Positions 1-19,515 of a stretch of DNA of 64,000 nt are shown piece after piece. The translations under genes and the position numbers were made by a program. The notes under the pieces were generated by a model that made no database searches, was not told where the DNA came from, and worked only from the letters and a program-made list of their open reading frames with translations. Within the stretch, counting starts at the first letter, position 1; each line of letters opens with the position of its first letter. The DNA is from Neolentinus lepideus HHB14362 ss-1 (taxonomy: Eukaryota; Basidiomycota; Agaricomycetes; Gloeophyllales; Gloeophyllaceae): positions 253,832 through 317,831 of the forward strand of contig KV425576.1 of the NCBI GenBank assembly GCA_001632425.1. The letters run 5' to 3'.

Positions 1-1204
1 TTTGCCGGAGGTGAGGTGGAGGGCGCGGAATGGGATGGGTGAGTGGTTTCCGCTGTTGTTCTTTTCTCTTTGTGGGGTGGGGTGTTGATTGGGTGTGAAG
101 CGGATTTGCAGCAGCCGGTGTATAGGCATCTTGTGGAACAGAGGTGGAGGGGCGAGGGGGCGCTGGATTTGTTGGTGAGCGGTTTTGTTTTCGGTGTCGC
201 GGTGGTCCGTTGACGTTTGCGGTTGTAGATGGAGCGGATTCATCAGATGCACGTCGTCCCAGACGTCCTGCCTGACTTGCATCCCTCCTTTGATGTCCGT
301 GTTACCTTCCCTGATCTGCCGTCGGAAGACAAGACGAAGAAGTCAAAGGTGAAGCATCATGCGGTTGAGCCTGGTGTCTTCCTCTCGCCGAAGCAGGTGC
401 GTTTCCAACGAGGTTGGGAATTGTGAGTTGGGTGAACGTGATGTGAATTAGACACGGAGACCACCTCGGATATACACCACGGTCTTCCATACCGACCCGC
501 GGTACTACACCATGATTCTTGTGGACGCAGGTATGCTAATTGCGCTAATGTACATGTTCGCAAATTGATTATGATTAGACTACCCGGATGCCGAGAACCG
601 CACTTTCAAGACCTACCTACACTGGATGCAGTACGTACCCTCCGTATCTAACCGACCCTCACACTTTCTCACCCTCCCTCAGACCCAACGTCCAGCTCTC
701 CGCCTCTTCCACCGGTCCCTTCACCTTCAGAGACTCGCACACGCCGTACATCCCCCCGCACCCACAAAAAGGCTCGCCCTACCACCGCTACGTGCTCCTG
801 CTCCTCCCGCACCCCAATCCGACAGAGACACTCAACATTCCTGCGCCGACTGTGCAGGAGCGCGCGGACTTTGATTCGCGGGCGTTCATGGAGAGATATG
901 GATTTGACGCGAGCAGGGGCGGGGCGGCGCACATGTGGCGAGAGGTGTGGGACGAGGAGGTGTCGAGGATTTATGCGCAGGTCCTCAGTGAGTGGAATTT
1001 CGGTTCATTGTGGATGGTGGAATGGGGCTGATGGATTTCGTGTTGGTCTTGTCTTGGGCAGAGGCCGACGAGCCGCGGTATGGTCATATTTCGTACAAGG
1101 ACGCCAAGGAGACTTTGTACAAGGAGGCGAAGCCGAAGAACAAGTATGCGGGGTATGGAGACAAGTATGTTGGACAGGGAGACAGGCGTCGGATGCCGCT
1201 ATAA
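1..1204 (+). CDS. MRPL35: mitochondrial large-subunit ribosomal protein mL38 (PEBP-fold), 5'-partial
   Basis: Structural protein of the mitochondrial ribosome large subunit with a phosphatidylethanolamine-binding-protein fold. The window starts inside the gene, so the N-terminus and targeting peptide are missing. Exons that join in frame: 112-174, 229-396, 452-530, 579-630, 683-987 and 1062-1204; 1-38 is probably an earlier exon ending at a GTGAGT donor. The core has the PEBP-like run DPRYYTMILVDADYPDAEN and TYLHWMQPNV, followed by a second conserved strand near GSPYHRYVLLLLPHPN. The tail (GHISYKDAKETLYKEAKPKN) is typical of fungal mL38. It is followed tail-to-head by the Prp16 gene 235 bp later. 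Family assignment is good; the first exon is uncertain. Confidence 0.85.
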
Positions 1205-1438
1205 TAGTTTCTGCTGTACTGTACTTGTTTTTGCTTGTTAGCCTGGGTGTCGGGCTACATTTAATCACTATTTTCCATAATTCCGTGGTGATACTATGTC
1301 TTTCCTCGTCGTTTGCGAGTCTGGAGACAAGTATTATCGAGAGTCTCCATCAGCGCTCAGCCACTGCGATACAAACTTGGGCGCTAACGTAGTCCAATTA
1401 GGGCTTATTGCCACACTTCAGCTCATCTCCGTTCTTTC

Positions 1439-6254
<4,816 letters not shown>

Positions 6255-6589
6255 ACCGCTTGTGGCAGATGCTCTTGTTGTAGATATAGACTGCGCATAC
6301 ATATACCTTTCATAATGTGTAATAAAAACATGTAACTGCTGTGCCGATGGCGTGGTCCTGACATGATAAGCTGCGAAAATACTGCGCGGCAGCACTGATT
6401 TATAACACTGATGCATACTTGGCGGTGGCAAACAGGAAGAACGTCCGTTGCTAAGATCTAAGAGCCGAAGCTTAATATCCATATACGTTCTGCAATGTAC
6501 GCCCATCTTGCTCCTCTACTGCCCACTTGCTCTGCACAGACCGCGATACGAAACCGGGCACCCCATTAAATACTGGTTTGACGACACTT
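6255..6589. other. intergenic: PRP16 3' end and Sel1-repeat gene promoter
   Basis: 335 bp between the Prp16 stop and the next ATG. It contains an AATAAA-like string near 6321 (TGTAATAAAAACATG), a plausible polyadenylation signal for PRP16. No conserved coding frame was seen. Confidence 0.5.
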
Positions 6590-8297
6590 ATGGATAGATC
6601 CTACCATCTCCCGGTTAGCTCCCCGCTCGAAACGCTCGTCCGCCGGACTTCATCGCGCAAAGCTGTCCGCCCTCGGGATGTAGCTATTCACGCACCTCCT
6701 TATGACCCGCGGGATCTGTCAGCGTATTCTGATGATGGAGGTCTGCAGGCGACGCCTCCCAGGCAGGTGCGGAGGCCGCCATCTTCGCCGCTGCTGCACA
6801 CCCAGTTCAGGAGCTCGACTGCAACAGAAGCTTCGTATCTGAATGACTCGTACACTAACAGGAGCCACGACACGTCGGGCGTGCGGCACCCTTCTTATAA
6901 CGACGATGCGAGTATCTATTCCAGTGTCACATTTCCCCGGAACGGCACACGCGACACATATGATCCCTATCACGTCTATGAAGAGTATGCTCCCGATGAT
7001 CAACAGCTGCAACAGCAACAAGAAGCAGTATATCAGCCTGATGAGCTCCCGGCTGTGGTCGTCTCGACGCCTGTGGACGCCCATCACTCCCATAACAACT
7101 CGGTCTCCTCGCTGTCCGGCCGCGCCCCCTCGCAAATGCCGGCCAATGCCAACTTCTCGCGCCCAGTGCGCCCGTCAATGGAGTCCCTTCGCTCGTCCGA
7201 GTCGAAGCAGCTCGTTCTGCAGCGGAATGCGTACCGTTCGCACTCGACAACGTCCACCCCGAGGGCGGAGATGCTCAATCCTGTTAGCAGCAATCCGTCG
7301 AGCATACTGGACCGTTCACGTTCGACGGGGGATATTCGTAGCGCGGCACAGTCCTTCTCCCCGTATACTCCGTCCACTCTTTCTGCTACAGCTACTGCGT
7401 CGACCCAGACACTATCTCCCCCTAGCGCCGTGACTGCGAGCCGTTTCGCGTCTCCGAATGATCCGCCTTCACGACCTGGAAACCAGTCTCCTGTTAGCTT
7501 ATATTCCTCGTATTCGTACTACCCCTATGAAGGTCCCGTTTCCTCTCCCACAACACCCAATACCCCCGAAGTTACTGTGACACCTCCAGCGCGACCCTCA
7601 CCATCTCCAACACCGCAAGCCACGGCTCCTACTCCCGACAGCTCAAAACCTATCCCCGGCTCACCACAATATTACCTCCTGGAAGGTATCGAACATCACG
7701 AAGCTAATCGGCTGAGAGAGTCTGCGCAATGCTTCGAGCGCAGCGCCAAGGCGAACGGTGGGTGCGGCGCCGGGATGCTAATGTGGGGGTTATCTCTGCG
7801 ACACGGATGGGGGTGTGAGAAGAATGAAAGAAGTGGGTTCGGGTGGCTGAGGAAGGCGGCGGAGCTCGCGCTGGACGATTTGCAGGTTGTGAAGGGGAGT
7901 GCACGGAACGCGGCCAAGAGCGAGCTGGTGATTGCGATTTATGAGGTTGGTCAGTGTTTCTTCCAGGGATGGGGTGCAAAACAGGATCAGACGATGGCTG
8001 TGGTATGTACATACTACCACCGTCCTTTGTCTTCCCAGTGTTTGATATATATGGTGTTAGAATTATTTCCGCACAGCTGCGAATCTGGGCGACGCTGACG
8101 CTCAGCAGGACCTGGCATTCTGCCTTGCGAATGGCAAAGGGTGCAAGAAGGATAAGAGGGAGGCGGCAAAGTGGTATCGGGCGGCTGTATGCGCTTTTTT
8201 TCTCGGTTTCCAGTGCTGTCATTAACGACAAGGATAGGTCGCACAAGGTGCAAGCGACGTTGGCCTCGCGTGGATATACAAGGACAAGTACCGATAA
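6590..8297 (+). CDS. Sel1-like repeat protein with long disordered N-terminus
   Basis: Predicted protein of 532 residues from exons 6590-8002, 8061-8186 and 8238-8297. The first 350 residues are Ser/Pro/Thr-rich and apparently disordered, with a glutamine run near residues 140-147. The C-terminal part carries TPR-like Sel1 repeats (ECFxRSAKANGGCGAGMLMW, FGWLRKAAELALDD, then DLAFCLANGKGCKKDKREAA and KWYRAAVAQGASDVGLAWIY). The first intron was resolved by recovering NYFRTAANLGDADAQQD, a Sel1 helix, after the TTAG acceptor at 8060. The ATG at 6590 is the first in frame; the open frame upstream begins only with TTG. Similar fungal proteins include Dsf2-like and Chs4-like Sel1 adaptors that link chitin synthase or cell-polarity factors; the exact role is not clear from sequence. 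Confidence 0.75.
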
Positions 8298-8619
8298 TAT
8301 CCATCCGACAGTAGGAATTCCTGCATGGTATCATCCATGTCCGGTCAACCGCCCACTTCCAAAGTCTGGTAGCTTTTCTCCTCTTCATTTGGCAATAGTC
8401 CGACTCTGCATCGCGGGGACGCTCCGCGAAGCGCGGGGCGCTCTTCATGCCTGGATGGCTGTAGATATCGCAGTCGCAGCGGGAAGTCGAGCTTCGGGAA
8501 ACGGGTCTGGCTTAGAGTACAAGGGCTTAGGCCATAGCATAGTGCTTACAGAATGTATTTCTATGAGTAGTCCGGTCATCTCACTCTAGAGTCACTGATA
8601 ATACGCATACCTTACCCCT
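8298..8619. other. convergent 3' intergenic region
   Basis: 322 bp between the stop codons of the Sel1-repeat gene and the Naa38-like gene. No conserved coding frame, structured RNA or clear repeat was seen. Confidence 0.5.
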
Positions 8620-10148
<1,529 letters not shown>

Positions 10149-10299
10149 ACCTTCGGGCCGGCGTCCAGCCTGGTCTCCGATGTACATACTCGGCTGCCGG
10201 CCCGCTGACGTCACATATACCCCGCCCGGACCCGCAATAGTATATCTTATGAGTCCCTGCTCTTGACGGCGCATACACTCTTAGACGCATACATCCACC

Positions 10300-11189
10300 A
10301 TGAGTCTCCTCCAAGACGTTCTCACCGAGTCCATTTCGAAGAAGCTCGGCCTCGCGCAGGCCGACCAAGACAACCACGACTCCGATGATGAGTATGTCAA
10401 TGTGGTGAGTAGCGGCGGGTGTTCGATGCGATCGACGATGATCATGGCGTTCTGCAGATGTCGGGGCCTGCGACCCCCATCACTGGCTCTCGACCATCAT
10501 CAAGGCCGCAATCTCCAGCACCTGGCGGCCATCGCTCTCGTCTTTTGATCGGCAGCCAGAAGCCGTCAACAGACCCTTTACGCGCATTCCCGACCGACGT
10601 TTCTCAGCGTATATTCGGTCATCTATCTATCCGGGATCTAGCTAGATGCTCGCGGGTCTCTAGAAAATGGAATAAGAGTCAGACATTGAACTATAGTGAG
10701 TACTCGATATTACTTGCACGCGTAGCGAGCGTTACCTAACCTCAGCCCCAGTTTGGTTCCAGCACTACAGGAAAGAAAACTTCCATGACGAGAGCCTACC
10801 GCCTGGCAAGTGGACAAAACGCGAGTCGAAGCAGAATTGGGTACGAACCTACCGCACAATCCCAACATACTTCAGCTAATACTTCTTTGTAGAGACACAC
10901 CTATGCGCAGACCATCCCGAACCGCGAACCACCTCCACTGGGTCCTCTGAACCCTTCCTCGCGGCGTGGGTCTGGCTACTCGACGCCGTCAGGTTACATT
11001 ACACCTAAAGAGATGCGGGAGGAGAAGTGGGCGGCTGAGGCGGATGCTGTGAGTCGGCCGAATAAAGTTGAGATGCGAGAGCTGTACAAGGACCTTGGCG
11101 GGAGGAAGTCGAAGCAGAAGGCTAAGCTTGGGAGCATGGGTGGTGCGAGGAATAAGGGTGGGCTGGGTGATGAGAACGAGGAGATCTAA
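10300..11189 (+). CDS. F-box protein of unknown target
   Basis: Four exons, starting MSLLQDVLTESISKKLG at 10300 in a CACCATG-like context. After a Ser/Pro linker comes an F-box, LRAFPTDVSQRIFGHLSIRD followed by LARCSRVSRKWN, which would bind Skp1 in an SCF ubiquitin ligase. Downstream are a conserved-looking motif WFQHYRKENFHDESLPPGKW and a basic tail ending GGLGDENEEI; no WD40 or LRR repeats are visible. The substrate cannot be inferred. The first intron donor follows YVNV at 10404 and the next exon resumes MSGPATPITG. Confidence 0.72.
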
Positions 11190-12647
11190 GTTTGACTAGG
11201 GCCAAAGGATCTTCTCGTCTGCTAGTGAATATTGTATATCATTCCTGTCGCTTAAGCTTGTATAAGGTAGTGGCGCACAGACATTGTCTTGTATAGAAAG
11301 CAAGTAACTACACGTGACACTATTAATTACAGCATCTTAGACAGCACTTGCGGGACATACGGGACACGTCCTCTTCTCATGCTCTTCGGAACTTCTCTGG
11401 GGTTTCAGGCAAACGCCTTCGAGAGCGTCCTTGAATGGCCTAGTAGGCAAACGCAGACCCACAGCGAGCTGTCCAACAGAGAGGATTAACAGGCCCGGAA
11501 GAAACATGTTGAGCAGTGGATTAATATTGTTAATAGGAGCTCGCCCACGCCGAGATCAAAGACTAGAGTAAAGAGGAGAGAGAGACGTCGGACCGGCCAT
11601 TGTCGCGACAGTGCATCCAAGACGATCGGCCACCAGTGGGATTCTGAACGTAGAGCCAAGAACGTGACCACTGGCTGGATTCAGTAGTCTGACAAGCACC
11701 TTTACTTTTGTCTTACCACATCTTTCCAGAGGTATGTTTTGGTGTTTGCTGGCTCATCTAATGTGCTAATATTGGGTAGATCATGGCTGGTCAGCATATA
11801 CGCAACAGGTGATTGTACTCTCAGATAGATGTCTTTAAAGTCCTAAGGTGCTGCCGGTCGTCGGAATCATCTTCGGTAAGTGAAGGCAGAACACGATAGA
11901 ACTGAGGATGCGATGACCTCTGATTCTGCTGATTCTGCTGTTCATGCGAAGTTAGCTGGTTCAGTTCACCCATAAGAATTCCTTAGTTCTACTCGATATA
12001 TATCAGAGCGCAGCGTGTATTGTGCTTGACTTCGCACTACATCATATAATATGGCATAAGCTGGTGTTTGCTACACATCTACATACCCACCCATATTATT
12101 ACAAGACATAGTATTAGTTGGTGTATGCCGAAGGTCTAGCATGATTCGTGGTTTCCGACCACTGCCCGTCAAATTTTTTGACTTTCATGCATGCCTATCC
12201 CGCATAGCGGCACAAGTATGTACCTCCTCTGGTGCGACAGAACGAGATAACGCGCCCACGAGATGGCTAGGTCGGTTAACAAACATACATCATGTCAGCA
12301 TCACTCCCGTTTGCTAATGCGGTCTCTTAGCTCGTTTCTTCGCTACGACGATTCAGACATATGCACTTTGTATTCCATTCCCTCCAATCCATGTCGTAGG
12401 CGTACGTTGTGTTGGAATATACGACATCGTGGCCAGAACCGGTCAATTACATCAATTAATAGGTACGGACCCGAATGCCGGATCTAACGTGCTGTATAGA
12501 TATGGGCCCTCTCTTTGAGGCGTCCGGTCCCCGACATTCGACACTTCCGTTCTTTCTTGCTCGTGTGCGATAACGCTATCAGCACTCTGTTCCTAATATC
12601 ATTGCCTCTCTTGTCTCTGCTCCGTCTTTGGCCGACTTGGGCTAAAC
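11190..12647. other. 1.46-kb stretch without a recognised gene
   Basis: Lies between the F-box gene stop and the proline dehydrogenase ATG. Only short unconserved frames were seen on both strands. It contains a small imperfect CTGATTCTG repeat near 11920-11940. No tRNA B-box (GGTTCGANNCC), snRNA or transposon end was recognised. It may hold 3' UTR, promoter and possibly a non-coding RNA. Confidence 0.4.
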
Positions 12648-14889
12648 ATGTCCTTCGCTCTGCTCGCCAGACAGACTCTAGCACGATGCAGACCTCGATA
12701 TGTTCGAGAGTATCATCGAACTCCTCAAGCAGCACTCAAATCGGACGTCCTGAGCCGCCTTGCGCGTGTCGGGCTGTTCTCGGGCGCGCTCGTTGGCGCG
12801 GCACTCGCATATGGTCCGTCTCCTCTCTACTCTGACGCACGCGAAGCACAGGGGCCCAGGAAGTTCCAGCCGTCGCTGTCAAGTCTCGTCCGGTCGTATA
12901 TCGTCTTTTCTGCATGTTCAGTGCCCTTTCTCGTTGACTCCGCGCCGACGCTGCTGTCGGTTGTGATGGTTATTCCTGGAGTAAAGCAGGTGGCGGAGGC
13001 GGTCGTACGGGTGACGTTCTTCAAACATGTAAGTACCTTTTAGCATGTATTATCAAGCGAGAATGCAATAAGGAGGATTATGCTGTCCCCAGTTCGTCGG
13101 CGGCGACACGGCTGAAGACTGTCTTCCCCTTCTGGAACAATACCGCTCAGAGAACAAAGGCTGCCTCTTCGCTTACAGTGTCGAGGTCGACGAGGACGAG
13201 GCCGCTGGTAACTCCTCCAAGCACGGGAATGTACAGCCAAAGTATAAGCAGGGCGTAGCGGAAATGATACACTCCATCGACGTCGCGGCGGACTTCGAGG
13301 ATAGGCACATTGTAAAGTCTGCGGACCCGGCGAAGGGAAGGAGGACTTGGGTTGCTGTCAAGCTGGTAAGGCATCTGCTTGATTTGTTTTTCAGATTATA
13401 TTTATTGTATTCCGATGTACGACAATGGAGGATAGACTGCCCTCCTCCCTCACGCACAAGCCCTCATTAACTTCTCGAAACACCTGGTCCAAACTCGTCC
13501 AGCCTTCCCGAATGTAGCATTCCCGGGCATGCCGCATCCTGACGATCTCGACGTCCTGTACAGTAAGATCCCGTCGGAGCACCTGACGGAAGCGGATATC
13601 ACTGAGTTGCGTGAGCTCCATGAAGATCTGGTGAAGATATGTACAAGAGCAGCGGAGAGGGGCGTGCGGATTATTATGGATGCTGAGTACAGGTGTGTTT
13701 GTCCTCTGCGCTCTCCTACTCACTCGGACACTGATTTTTGGGTTTGGGTATCCAGTTGGTACCAAGTACGTATCCCGCCCTAGTCGGTCAGACTAGCTAG
13801 CATACACAGACTAAGTAATACATCCGAAGCCAGCAATAGATGCCTTCGTGCACGCGCTGATGCGCGAGTTCAATAAGCTCACTATTTCCCCCGCATCAAG
13901 TCATTCATCCGTGAACGTCCAACCTCTGATCTACCAAACGTACCAGGCCTATCTGCGTCGGTGTGTCTTCCCTGTCCCACCTTAAGCAATTGCAGCATGC
14001 TCACTCTGGTCTATTTGACATTGAATGAAGCACCCCGGAATATCTCGCACGGAGCATCGTCGAGTCTCGTCGGGAGAACTACGCACTGGGCGTGAAACTC
14101 GTCAGGGGAGCGTACCACCCGCACGAGACGGCTGCGCATCCTACCACCGCCACCTCCTCAACCTCCAGCCCCGCCGAGGACCTCGCACTCAAGAAATTAT
14201 CAATCTCACCTGACCCCGACCCGCCCGTGTGGCAGCACAAGTCGGAGACCGACGCGCGCTACGACGCGTGCGCCGCGCTCTTGATCAATCATATCAAGTC
14301 CGATATACACGACGCGCACAACGGGTGGCGGCTGTGGAGTCGCGGGCGGGAGGCAGATGTACCTAGGATCGGCGTGCTATTCGGCACGCACAACTGGGCT
14401 AGCGCGCGGAACATTTTGGAGCTGCTGACGAAATCGGATATAGGTCTGGCGGAGAAGATCCAGGAGGGTGGTGAGGAGGTGTATAGAATCGGGGAGGCTG
14501 CGACAGAGCGGTTGACGATGGGACAGCTGTACGGTGCGTGGTCGAGTTGGCTGCTGGGGGGTTGTAATGTGGTGCGTGCGGCAGGCTAATCGGTTCACTA
14601 TTTTGGCAGGTATGTGCGACGAGCTCACGGATTATCTTGTGGGCAAGACGAGGTGCTCCGCACCGTTCGTTATCAAGTATGCATGGCTTCCCGTTCTCGT
14701 GCTCATCCGCGCCTTAAGCATAGCGATTGATTATTGTCCCGCAGGTACATTCCCTACGGTGCACTGTCCGAGGTCATGCCTTATCTCAGTCGAAGAGCAA
14801 TCGAGAACAAGTCTGTATTAGGCAACGGCGCCGCGACAGCAGAGCGCAAAAGAGCATGGGCAGAAATTCGGAAACGAGTCCTTGGTTAA
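12648..14889 (+). CDS. PUT1: proline dehydrogenase, mitochondrial
   Basis: FAD-dependent enzyme that oxidises L-proline to pyrroline-5-carboxylate in mitochondria, the first step of proline catabolism. The N-terminus MSFALLARQTLARCRPRYVR is Arg-rich and lacks acids, as expected of a targeting peptide. The (beta/alpha)8 core shows VRIIMDAEYSWYQPAID, YQAYLRRTPEYLA, GVKLVRGAYHPHE (Lys/Arg of the substrate and flavin site), FGTHNWAS, and the C-terminal RRAIENKSVLG signature with its paired arginines. Several short introns were joined by frame: for example CTG|GTAAGG...ATAG|ACTGCC restores VKLTALLPHAQ. It converges on CAND1 with 155 bp between stops. Confidence 0.93.
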
Positions 14890-15044
14890 GGCTAACGATA
14901 CAATACTTGGACAACAGTAGCTATTCCTCACATCATGCATATGTAGATATAGATTTCATTGTTGTAGAATCATCGTCCCTGGGTATGAGACTCAACATTC
15001 CAGCTCCCCGAAGTTTAATCACTTTCGAATCTTCAGCAAGGCGG

Positions 15045-18000
15045 TTATGCGCCGATAAGTTCCTTGAACTCGTTAGTCCACTGCTGCGATTTCTGCAACT
15101 CCTCGACCAACGCATCGAACCGCGGTGACGAGCCGGGCATGCTGATCTTGCTGAGCGCCGCGACCGCACGGAGGGCACTTCGCTGCAGCTCCGAGGCACG
15201 CTCTAAATCTTGCTTGACAGTGTCTTTCGTCACCGTCGCGCCTTTCATCGTCTTCTCGAGCTGCGGCGCGGCCTCGTCCAACCGCTGTGAGACGAGCGTC
15301 GGCGCGAGCTGCGAGAGCCGGAAGAGCATCATGTGCGATATAACCTTGACCTCATCGGAGTCGTCAACCAGACCATTGAGTACCCGCGCGAAGAACTCGT
15401 GCAGGTCGAGCTTGGCGAGGCATGTATCGAGCTGTACATGGTTCGTGAGCAAGACTGGAAGACTGGGGAATATGATACTGACCAGGGTGTACATGGTCTC
15501 GTACGCCGTCTTACGCGTCTCGAGACCGTCATCGACCTTATGTGTCCAGGGACCCATTTGCACGGTACGAATGAGATCCGGATTGATGACAGTCGCCTTA
15601 TAGAGGCTTGGGAGGAGAGCACCGAGATGCTCTCTGATGAGGTGGGGCTTGGTACGAGTCGCCGAGTTCAGCGCAGACAACGCAAGGCGCCTCACTGTCT
15701 GCCGTGAAGGTGAGTAACGAGCTGCCGTATAACTACGGAACGAGTACGAACCAGGTCGGAGTCACGCATGAGCGACAAGAAATCGATGATGAGGGGGGCG
15801 AGTAGTTCGTCATATGACCGCGCGGAATCTACAAAGGTATACCGAATGGCAGATACAACGGTGGCTCTAGTAGAGGGATTCTCGTCCTTGATACGAGCCT
15901 AGAAGGACCTGTCGCCATCAAAACCACAAAATAGATGAATGGGAGCATACATGAAGTTGGGGCAGATATCTTGCGGGATGGGTCACGGTTAATTTGCCCA
16001 AGCAAGCAGCCGCTACGTTGCGTGTAGTGTCCTCCGAGTTCTCGGAGTTCTCGAATAACGGAACCCATAACATCTCCGCGACGTTCTCCAATGCACCATG
16101 CGAAGAATGAGTTACAACCTGATGCAGAATATAACAATCAGTTTTTAGATGAAACGATATCACTCTCCCACAAACCTCTTTGACAGCATGCAGAGCAAGT
16201 AAACGTTTCTGCGGGTCGTTCTTCACAATCTTAATAACTGACGGTAGGAAGTGATGGAGATTTCCGATTGCGATGTTACCTACAGACGGGGTGAGTAAGT
16301 GACATTTGCAACGAGGAAAACAGAACAGACCTGCAGCGAAGGCTGCTGCTGTCCGAATTTCTTCCTGGTCAGCTGTGAAATATTCGATCGCGCTGGCGAA
16401 AATATCATGCTGAGGCGACATATCACTAAGGAAAAGAACCATGAGTAAACCACATGGCACACCGATCGAGAATGACGGTACAAACATGAATCGACCCAGC
16501 TCTCCCAAAATCATCAGACTGAGAACCACTTGGCTAGCGGTAGCTTTAGAGCCCTTCTTGGTGTGCTTCGAGAACTCAGCGATGACGCCTGCCGCAACCC
16601 CTTGTTGACTCTCGACGACCTGCGCAACACACTTCGCTACGTTGGCAGACGACCCCTCGCCCTTCGGTGCCTTCGACAGAGATACAACGAGACTGGGCAC
16701 GACGTGTGTAGCGATCTGATTGTCCGCCTCTACGAGAGCACCAAAGAAAGCCAAAACCGAGTCCAGCGCTGCTCCCGATAACAATGGTGAGTGGGCAATG
16801 TCATAAACATCCTTTAGTAAATCCCGCTCCACAACAGGGAAAGTAACGGTCGGAGATAGCTCGAGCAACACAGATATACTTGTCAGAGCCTGCGACAAAG
16901 CAGAGATATCGGTAGTCGAGACAAAGGCTTTTAGCTGCTCCACAAGAGCCGGAGGAAGGTCTGCTGGTACGCCGTTCTTATACCTGGTAACCTATCAGTT
17001 GCAACTATGCCTGCGCATAGTAACTTCATACCTTCCGAGAAGTGTATCGAGGCAGTTGAACAAATCGTTCTTCTCGGTCCTTCCACTCCTCTTGAGCAAT
17101 GACATGACCCACTGCATGCACCCATTGACCCAATCGTCACCAACGTCGACCTCCTTCGCGACTTTCGTGACAACCTTGACAGCGCCCTCTGTTCTACCGC
17201 TCGTCCTGCATATCGACTCCCACTCTTTCCCGCCCTTGCCCTTCACGACATCCGTAGCGCATATCCACAAATCACCCACGCATTCTTCCGCGCAATTCCT
17301 GACCTCAGAGTCCGTATCGTGGTTTGTCAGTCTCTTGAGCGCTTCGTCGTACACAAACTCAGCCCAGTCTGTGCCTTTCGCGGGTTTCATGGCATACAAG
17401 AGCGAAGAGAACACTCGGAAGGCTTCCGAAGCAACACGTGGATGCCTTTCTGAAAGGGACTTTAGGAGCACGGGTGTCAGTGCCGGCAGGGTATTGAAGA
17501 ATGTCGGTGGAGAATGAGAGGAGAAGAAGAGGGAGAGGAACGACAAGCATGTCACATGGAGACTGGATGAGGAACTCGTGGGTGCTTGCGCGAGGATACC
17601 TTTCGCTGTTGATACGATAGGCGCCGCTTGCGTCGAGAGACAGCCTGGTAGCACGGAAAGCAAGGTGTGGAGCAACTCGAATCCAGCTTGCAATACCGTC
17701 GGTTTAGTTTTAGGAGACTTCAACTGATTCAGCAGAGCCTTAGATAGAGCTGCTACTTGAGTTCGCAGCAAGCTGTAAGGTGTTTCTTCGACATCCATGC
17801 CCTCCTCTTCACGTTTCCTCTTCCCTCCCACAGGAGATGGCGCATTGAATACCTTCTCCGGTGCCACACCGCCGTACACTCGGGTTTGGTTGAGGAGTGC
17901 AACATAAGTCGCCCATACTTCCAGCCTCACGGTTTCCTCTCGGTCACTGAACCGAGAAATAAGGACAGGGGACACTTCTTTGTATAAAGGCACAAGCTGT

Positions 18001-19515
18001 TCTGGGCGCGTGCCTATGACGGCTGCTAACAGTTTCGTGGCGGACCGCCTAATCTTGTACGACGTATCTTCGTCGTCAGAGTACCTATAGCAGTCGCCGA
18101 TGAGCTAGTAAATTTAACATAGAGGAAGGTGCGCACTCGTCCAACTCAGTGTCATCTTCATCATCATCAATGTCACCCATTTCCTCGTCTTCGTCATCAC
18201 CGTCCACTGCGTAGTTCTGAATCAGAGCCGTCAGTACAGTCCGCGAGGAGTAGTGTCGAATGGCACAAACAGGGTCGTATTTGATGTACTGATTGCCAAT
18301 CTGCACCACAGAATTCAAGAAGGGCGTCATCTCCTGCGGACATCTTAACACCAAGGTCTCCAATGCCTGCATAGAGCGAGTTCAGTGAATGCCGGGAGCA
18401 CCAATGCATGGGACCCACCTGAAGGCAACTTTCTCGAAGCTCGTCATCATCCCTTCGTACTGCTTCAAGTATTCCAGGAACAATTTCACCAAGAGAAGGA
18501 GATATCTGGGTGGGTGAATGTCGAATAATGGCAGCTACGAGTTGAACCGTAGTTGTCTGCTTGTCAAAATTAGCACCTGAGACGAGACATGGCAGAATAT
18601 CCCTTGAAAGTAGTGAACCGAAAAGCTCGTTCGGTGACACCGGCGCATACTGCGCAATAGTTAGGATAGCCCGTTTCCGCACAGCGATACGAGGATGTGA
18701 AAGAAGTGGCGGAATAACTGTCAAGGGTTGAGGTGTCAACGTGGGACTGGACAGATGACCGGGGAACCGCGTAATCAGGATCGAGAGGATGGATAAGGTC
18801 TCCATCAAAGTCTCCGGTGGCGTTGAAGCCTGAATCCAGTGTAAGCCGTGGATGATAGCGTATGCCAAAAACATACATTGGACAATTGCTGCAGCAGCTT
18901 CGGTGCCAACTTCGCACATGCCTTACCTGCCACCTGCCCGGAAGGAGGTAATTCGGACGTGATAGTCTTCAGAGCTGCAAGGCAATTCATACTAGTACAG
19001 GTGAAGGAATCGAATCTAGTGACTCACCAAGTCCCGAAATATCTCTCAACTCGTCGTCTTTGCCCGAGGAGAACTCGATGAGCTGATCAATTACGAAGTC
19101 CATCTGGTTTTCGCGTATGATCTTGATGAGTTGACCCAAGCTAATACGGTGTAGCCTTAACGTCTTGCGGAACACCAGACTGAAGCCATACTTGCCATTT
19201 CACAGCCTGGTTCTTGACCTCGGAGATCTTGTCCTGCACGAGTTGCAAAACCTGCTTTATCACCTTGTTCTCCACTGCTTCATCCCCCAGCAGACAGCTC
19301 GGATCTTGTTTGATCTCCGTCATCAAGTCATTCAGACCCATAAACCTAAGTAGACGTAAGATATCAGACGATCGTCAGACACAACTATATCATGCACACC
19401 TGAAATCCTGGTCGGGTGATTGCATCTACGAGGAAGATTACAAGGTTTAGTACATCTTAATTGATGTATTTCTCACCTTTTCGATGAGACTCGTCATTAG
19501 ATATGTTTTCGTCAT
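15045..19515 (-). CDS. CAND1: cullin-associated NEDD8-dissociated protein 1 (CAND1/TIP120)
   Basis: HEAT-repeat protein that binds unneddylated cullin-RING ligases and exchanges their substrate receptors. The gene starts MTKTYLMTSLIEK at 19515 and then MQSPDQDFRFMGLNDLMTEI, the canonical CAND1 N-terminal repeat. HEAT repeats run through the whole chain (for example [25 protein letters not shown] and TVRRLALSALNSATRTKPHL). The characteristic acidic insertion (DGDDEDEEMGDIDDDEDDTE) lies about 18120-18215. The C-terminal cullin-contact region ends FDALVEELQKSQQWTNEF. About ten introns were bridged; all exons stay in one consistent frame. It shares a 141-bp promoter with MSH4. Confidence 0.92.

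Noticed and set aside
6527..6589. earlier start for the Sel1-repeat gene
   Set aside because: The first codon of that extension is TTG, and no ATG lies before 6590 in frame.
7954..8589. 211-codon frame overlapping the end of the Sel1-repeat gene
   Set aside because: It reads through two introns in the wrong frame; the spliced frame gives conserved Sel1 repeats instead.
13400..13790. frameshift in proline dehydrogenase
   Set aside because: The apparent breaks coincide with GT...AG introns that restore LTALLPHAQ and EYSWYQPAID.
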